NCBI GenBank assembly: GCA_947561395.2
Contig: OX387185.1
Coordinates: 44,836,602 to 44,900,601, forward strand
Length of the DNA stretch: 64,000 nucleotides
From: Buxus sempervirens
Lineage: Eukaryota; Streptophyta; Magnoliopsida; Buxales; Buxaceae
Direction of reading: 5' to 3'
In this document: piece by piece, positions 58,503 through 64,000 of the stretch
Position numbering within the stretch: the stretch's first letter is position 1
How the letters are laid out: each line of letters opens with the position of its first letter
Made by a program: the position numbers and the translations under genes
The notes under the pieces: model-generated
What the model was told of the DNA's origin: nothing
The model's input: the letters and a program-made list of their open reading frames with translations, nothing else
Databases searched by the model: none

Positions 58503-60092
58503 TTGTAGAACACCGTTTTTACTAAAAGTTCAAACTAATAGTTGGGAGTGAACTTTAAATATTTAATATATTCCTTAACACTCCCCCTCACGTGTGGGTC
58601 GGAATCAAACCCATTTTTAGGGAGGCCCTACATGTGAAATATTTTTTCTCAACGAGTGGAGTGGAGGTTTGAACCTAGGTCCTAGCGTTTGCTTAAGGCT
58701 CTGATATCATGTAGAACACCGTTCCTACTAAAAGCTCAAGTTAATAGTTGGGAGTGAACTTTATATATTTAATATATTCCTTAACACCCACTATATAGCC
58801 ATATGCAATATTTTATACTTGCATTGCAATCAGATGGTTTTTGTTATTCCAAATTTCTAACTTATAGAACCATCCTAACTGTTAGATTCCAAGATTTACT
58901 TTACCTTGTACCTTCCTAATTTAAATGTGTTGATTTTTTAAACTTTTGGCAAACCCAATCAGCCAAAAAAAGAAAAAAAAAGAAAAAAAAAGCCAATTTC
59001 AACTAGAAATGACAATGGGACAGATTAACCAATTAACCTATTATGAATTGCTCGTAAACGGTTAGGGTTTGGTATTTCATAAATCACGTTACAATCAAAT
59101 TAGGGTTTAGTCCAATTGAATCCTAACCCATCTTGAATCTAACCTTAATCCATTTAAATATATATTTTTCATATATATCCTATGAAAAAACATATTTTTA
59201 ATAAATAAATATATTAATTAATTTATATATTTTAGTTGAAAATACTAACATTTTTCACATTTTGTGGTATAGTCGGGTCAACCCACCCACAGCCATTCCT
59301 AATTTAGACTTTGTCACTAGACTCTTCTTTTGTTCAAGCTAGCCTATAACCATCAGCCTGATAGAAAAGCTTTTTGCAACTATTCTCATTAATAATTCAA
59401 AGCATTTTAATTTTCCTTCATCGCAACAAGCTTGGAACAATAATCTTCTTGAATATTATGATTACTAGGAAATTTCCGAGGGAGGCTCAGAAAGTCATAT
59501 TTTTGAATGGTTTCGTACCCTATAAAATAAAAACCCACGACATTAGATGAAATCATGTTCGATCAAAAGTCAAATTTTTGGTCAACAACCTGTTTGGATA
59601 TACCTTAATTGACCTCGTTTCCCTGGAAGTTGGAATTTATAGATTATGGATTTTGATTTTGAATTTGATTTTAATTCTAATCCAATCCATCTTGAAAAGG
59701 ATTCTAATTATGGGCTAATCATGAAATTCGATTTTTTAATTGGCCTGATAATCCAGCCCAGACACCTTTAACTTGGTTAATTAATTAATCTTATTCTCAC
59801 CCCATAAATACCAAATAAGCGCCACCTAGCTGAACATCAAAATCCTCCGGTTCAAACGTTTTTTTTAATAAGATCTACTTCTTTTTAAGTCAAAATTCTA
59901 TGCAGCTCATGATACAAATAGGATGGTAGCAAATTTTGTCACACTAATTAATCTGAATACAAGTAGAGCGGCCCTTGGTTCCAAGACTTCGGCGTTAACC
60001 TAAGGCTTTGATACCATATCAAACACCATTCCTACTAAAAGCTTAAGCTTTTAATAGTGCCGAACTTTTATATATTTAATTATATTCGTAAC
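58503..60092. repeat. Three dispersed copies of a TATATTTAAT-ending repeat
   Basis: Copies at 58,503-58,600, 58,696-58,790 and 59,999-60,092 share GATA(C/T)CAT, AACACC(G/A)TT, ACTAAAAG and ATATATTTAAT. Two are followed by TTCCTTAACAC, one with CTCCCCCTCACGTG. I recall similar sequence as a widespread plant repeat of unclear origin. Confidence 0.65.
59004..59301. mobile_element. Probable hAT-like MITE
   Basis: Termini TAGAAATGACAATGGG and (reverse complement) TAGGAATGGCTGTGGG are flanked by ATTTCAAC (58,996-59,003) and ATTTAGAC (59,302-59,309), six of eight bases equal. The interior is AT-rich and non-coding. Confidence 0.55.
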
Positions 60093-60173
60093 ACGAAGCA
60101 CATACTAGCTAGCTTCTTCAACATTGTACATTAGAGCAGAAACATGGTAGCCTATGCAAGTCATATGGACTTG

Positions 60174-63131
60174 TTAAAGCCTGCTGAAGTTAATCTCAAC
60201 CCCGTCTACAGGTTTTGGATGGGGTAGATAGGCAATTGGTGCATTCGGATTGACCAGATCCCACCTGAAATCAAATACAATGCCGATGTAACTCAAAAGA
60301 AATATATCTCAATGAGTTCTTCATCAAATTAAGTTGATAATTGATTGAGTGTCTTAATTTACTTGTAGCCGACCGCCAAATGGTGAAGAAGAATGGCAAG
60401 CTGCATCCGAGCCAGATTGTTTCCAGCACAGATTCTTGATCCCGAACCAAATGCTTGATACGTGCCAGGTTTTGAAGGTTCCTGAGAAATTTGAATTCCC
60501 ATTTCAATTAACCAAACAGTTCATATCTAGACGATCTAAAAGGAGATGGGGTTATCTGAAAAATCAATTTACTTAGAACCCCAGATCGATCTTACATTCC
60601 ATCTATCTGGATTAAAGCTCAGTGGGTCGTCGAAGTTTCTGGGATCAGTATGAAGAAATCGAATCCAGTTAAGGACTTTCCAACCTTTAGGTATTCTATA
60701 ACCTGCAAATCTCAAAAATTTGATCAATAACATACTAAAATTTGTAGACATTAGGTATACTTTGTTTGGTACCTCGGAAGTCAAAATCTTTGGCAACTGA
60801 TCGGAAAAGGAACGGTGCAATGTTTGCCAGTCTTACAACCTCTTCCACCACCTGTATAATAAGCAAGGGAATTGAAGGAGAGAGCTGAAATTAAAGACAA
60901 TAGGGCTTAATTATGTCAATGTGATGAATCCAAACCTTGCTTGTGTACTTGAGTTTCAAGGCCTCTTCGCTGGTGATGAAGTCATCATCTTTCCTGCTCT
61001 TGACCAGAGCCATGTTCTCCTCCTGCATTTCGATCGGATCAAGCAAGAAATTAATTAAACTTGATGAACTTGGTAATTTTCTTTAATGGCGGGTATGGTT
61101 GTTGGTAATTAATTACTCGAAGTCTGCTGAGAACATCTGGGCATTTCGCAAGATAATAGAAAGCCCACATGGATGCAATCGCTGTGGATTCGTAGCCTCC
61201 AAGAACAAGACCAACAATGTTGTCGAGAACCTCATCGTCGTCTAATTGCTTTCCTTCTTCGTTTCTCATCTCAATTAACCCATCCATCAGATCTTTCTCC
61301 CTCTCATCCCCATTTCTGCTCCTCTGTTTCTTCTTCTCCAATTCCACCCTAAATATTGCTATGAGCTTCTTGCGACACTGCCAAAGTTAATTTATTCATT
61401 CCACCATTAAATTAACAAGTAATTAATGGTAAGCATTCGCATTTCTTCTCAAATGGGATTAGAACAATTGAGGCGCAAACCTCCAATGCATGGGTGTATG
61501 CAGATCCGGGAAGGTGGAGAGGAAATGCGTTCATTCCTTTTACAAGGCCTCGAAAGTAATCCTCCAGATTGTCTAGAGCAGTTCCTGGTTCTAAACCCGC
61601 AAACAACTTTCCAATGTTCTGGAAGATAACCTGTAAAACATAGAGCTGTAAATGTAACCCAGACTGCCTAAAACCCACCCAACCCAACCCGAAAAAGAGC
61701 CTAAAACCCACCCAACGCAACCCAAAAAAGAGTCGGAACTAAGCATTGAGTTTGGGGTTTAGGTTCAAGCTATACAACCCGAAAAGTCCAAGGTTGATAT
61801 TGACTTTTTTTACATTTTGATGCATAAATGTAAGTGAGTATATATATTTTTTATGTATATGTGCTATTGTGTTTTTTTTTCCTTTTACATTGTCTTTTTA
61901 GTTATGTGATTAACTTTAAAACATAAAGTTGCTAACATGTGATAAAAATTTTTTATTAATATATTCTCAAATAAGTATTTTTTATATACATGTATATGCT
62001 CCAATGAATGTGATATTTGGACAAATCCTCTACAAGAGGAATTGTGAAACCAAAAATACAGTGGACCAATATGATATTTTAAAATGATTTTTAAAGAAAT
62101 AAATTAATAAAATATATTTTTTTTCTAAATTCAAGAGACCGATCAAGCGGCAATTGTATGTTAATGAACAATTTAATTAATGATATTTTAACATTTGCAT
62201 TTTTAACCAAAAAATGTAAGAAATATTTAAAATTTTCACTCAAATGATAATGTTTGGATTGAGTTTGGGTTTAATGAGTTTGGGTTAAGGCGAGTCAATG
62301 ATAAGTTTGGACTAGTAAATCTTAGATTGGGTTGAGCCCGAACTCATCATAACCCGACCACCCTCCTTACCGCTCTAATAAAACATTAATTCTAATAAAA
62401 CATTAATTGAGATGGGTGTTTCATCAATAAAATTATTTATTAGAAAATTTGAAAGTAATCCAAATAGCTGACCTTCTTGACTTCTTCGTATGCTACCACC
62501 GATCCCTTCTCGGCCCACGACCGGAGGGAGGAAACCAGGCGGGGTTGGACCAGAAGAGCAATTCGTTTGAGAGCGTTTGGGTGGTTGATGGTATTGGTCA
62601 CACAAGTCTTGATTCTGAGATGGGGTTTTCCATGCAGTACTGCTAGTGAGTTGGAACCCATGAGCTCCGGCGAAGGCCAACCACTGGGGAATGATGCTTC
62701 TGATTGAAGGACGACTTTGTTGAAGGCTGGGGAAGATGCGATAATGGCTGGAGATCCGAAGAGATGGGTCCTATAAATTCCAACTTCATCTCCATATCTG
62801 ATAACCCAAGAATAGTAAATTCCAACTTCATTTCAGAGGTGACAGGGTTGATCGAGAAAACGTACTCCTACAGAAACTGAGAAAAAAAAGCTAACCTTCG
62901 TTGCTTAGACCTGATGAAATCATCTGGGCGACGTAGAAACTTGAAGTACCATATGAAGGAAAGCATTTCTCCAATGAAGGGCAGGCCCATGTGCCCAGGA
63001 GGGAGCTTGGAATCCCCAGATCGAGCTTTGTCGGGAACTACGTACCGGAGCTCGTTCCACGACCAGACTAGCCATACCAGTAATGGGAGTCCGGCAGCTA
63101 GTGTGAACCACCATGCTACTTCAATATCCAT
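60174..63131 (-). CDS. Cytochrome P450, CYP85 clan (ent-kaurenoic acid oxidase-like / CYP733-like)
   Basis: An ER-anchored haem mono-oxygenase. Exons on the minus strand are 63131-62896, 62797-62473, 61630-61481, 61377-61117, 61022-60936, 60851-60773, 60702-60596, 60481-60363 and 60264-60174, giving 484 residues with all phases matching. An N-terminal anchor (AWWFTLAAGLPLLVWLVW) is followed by the proline hinge LPPGHMGLPFIGEM. The I-helix motif GGYEST is at 297-302, ExxR is E357-R360, FNPDRW replaces the PERF block, and the haem loop FGSGSRICAG has Cys433 as ligand. The nine-exon pattern and GHMGLPFIGE point to the CYP85 clan, whose members oxidise gibberellin precursors, brassinosteroids and triterpenoids. 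The substrate cannot be read from sequence; some relatives are labelled 'ent-kaurenoic acid oxidase' or 'beta-amyrin 11-oxidase' by similarity only. A hAT-like element fills most of intron 2. Confidence 0.9.
61641..62377. mobile_element. hAT-like element (copy B) in P450 intron 2
   Basis: Termini TAGAGCTGTAAATG and (reverse complement) TAGAGCGGTAAGGA are flanked by GTAAAACA (61,633-61,640) and ATAAAACA (62,378-62,385), seven of eight bases equal. It shares its interior with copy A at 931-1705. One target duplication is immediately adjacent to the AG acceptor of exon 3 (61,631-61,632). Confidence 0.7.
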
Positions 63132-63200
63132 GATCGATCTTCCTTTCTTTCACTCTGTGTTTGCTGTAAAAAACTTGTCACATATAAATATATTATGAGG
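63132..63200 (-). promoter_or_regulatory. Proximal P450 promoter and short leader
   Basis: On the minus strand a TATATTTATA-like TATA element lies around 63,183-63,196, some 52-65 bases before the ATG. This would leave a short leader. The position is plausible but unproven. Confidence 0.3.
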
Positions 63201-64000
63201 ATTGATTCCTTGAAGATGATTCCCGAGATCAGCGCAAGCTACTGGACAAGTTTACCTGATTCTGCTGGCTTTTCCTCCCATAATATATTGGGCTGTCCCA
63301 ATCTGAAGTGCACTCGGTTCATTTACACACAAAAAAAGTCAACCAACTTGCCTATATATGTTAAATTTTTGTTAAAATTTTTAGATGTAAGTAAATAAAT
63401 CATGACGTGAACCATTCCAAAACAACACCAATCATTAAATCCTAAAGGACACAACCCAACCACTCCGTTTTTTCATATATTACGGGACGCAAAAGAATTT
63501 TTAGAAACGAAGAAGGGCACTCACAAATCTTGGTATTTGAGGAATTTGAGAAAAAATGAGGATATTTTGTGTATAAAATGTCAGGGAACAAAAGGGGGTT
63601 GGCCTTACATAATACTAGGGGAATACACACACTAATAGCAAATTAGAAAGCTTCTGATTTTGAAGTGGGATGTTTTCATGTGGAGCATCCACGTACGGTT
63701 AGTGTTTTTCACTTTTTGATATATTTTTAATAATATATATCTATATCTATACTATATTTAAAGCAAGAAGGCTTCTTTGGAAGCATGCATAAAACAATTC
63801 ACAACTTCCCCAAAATGCCCATTGTTTGTGTAGTTTGAGGTTTCAATATTAATACAGAGCTATACCTATCTAAACTCAGCATTTTCATTCAAAACCCAAT
63901 CACAAACAATTCACAAACTGCTCCCCCCACTTCTCTTATCCCTAATCCCTCTTATGTGCAGTATTGCACGTGCACCACTACTAGTCTAGAGTAATTATAC
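63201..64000. other. P450 upstream DNA with a Helitron-like element
   Basis: It contains a TGTTTTCATGTGGAGCATC repeat-family copy at about 63,670 and the Helitron-like element at 63,746-63,984. No coding region is supported. Confidence 0.5.
63746..63984 (+). mobile_element. Helitron-like non-autonomous element
   Basis: It starts TCTATACTATATTTAAAGC and ends with a short palindrome GCACGTGC (63,966-63,973) followed by ACCACTACTAG and then T. This matches the Helitron 3' hairpin plus CTRR-T rule. Its start is homologous to the element at 56,268. Confidence 0.65.

Larger units (their letters stand above)
58024..60173. other. Spacer with repeats, 3' of the P450 gene
   Basis: It holds three copies of an ACACCRTTCCTACTAAAAG repeat (58,503-58,600; 58,696-58,790; 59,999-60,092) and a hAT-like element at 59,004-59,301. 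No gene is supported. The last stretch probably includes the P450 3' UTR. Confidence 0.55.

Overview
The window is nuclear DNA from a flowering plant. Its genes have plant-type introns (GT-AG, AT-rich, 0.1 to 10 kb) and belong to plant families, and the intergenic and intronic space is packed with LINEs, hAT-like DNA transposons, Helitron-like ends and MITEs. Large TE-filled introns and AT-rich spacers argue against a compact genome such as Arabidopsis. I cannot name the species. I see no tRNA, rRNA or CRISPR feature.

Layout: (1) 1-2400 holds a hairpin, a hAT-like element and a promoter. (2) 2401-6050 (+) is a six-exon 14-3-3 gene with one GC-AG intron. (3) About 9.5-22.2 kb (+) is a large Gln/Ser-rich nuclear-type protein of the plant 'dentin sialophosphoprotein-like' family. 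The ancestral N-terminal exon upstream of its present ATG is still recognisable but broken by stops and frameshifts. (4) 23,944-41,965 (-) is one mitochondrial PPR gene (At1g26460-like) spread over 18 kb. Its 5.8-kb and 10-kb introns hold LINEs, an LTR-like remnant, a gene-fragment-carrying hAT-like element and a 38-G run. (5) 43,463-44,910 is a hAT-like transposon with perfect 8-bp target duplications that encloses an intact, intronless ORF with an OB-fold tRNA-binding domain. (6) 45,180-51,791 (+) is an Asterix (UPF0139/WDR83OS-like) gene with a LINE-filled first intron. (7) 52,805-53,316 is a cargo-free sibling of the element in (5). (8) 55,191-55,508 (-) is a one-exon atypical bHLH. (9) 60,174-63,131 (-) is a nine-exon cytochrome P450 of the CYP85 clan. 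A hAT-like element in its second intron abuts the 3' splice site. (10) The right edge carries a Helitron-like element with a relative at 56.3 kb.

The genes are ordinary independent plant loci with no shared pathway: signalling adaptor, uncharacterised nuclear protein, organelle RNA processing, ER membrane-protein biogenesis, growth transcription factor and terpenoid/hormone oxidation. The most unusual theme is a set of non-autonomous hAT-like elements, recognised by paired TIRs and 8-bp duplications. At least one, and probably two, carry pieces of host genes. Exon junctions were set by reading frame, splice dinucleotides and remembered family sequences, not by alignment. Family names therefore rest on recall and visible motifs.
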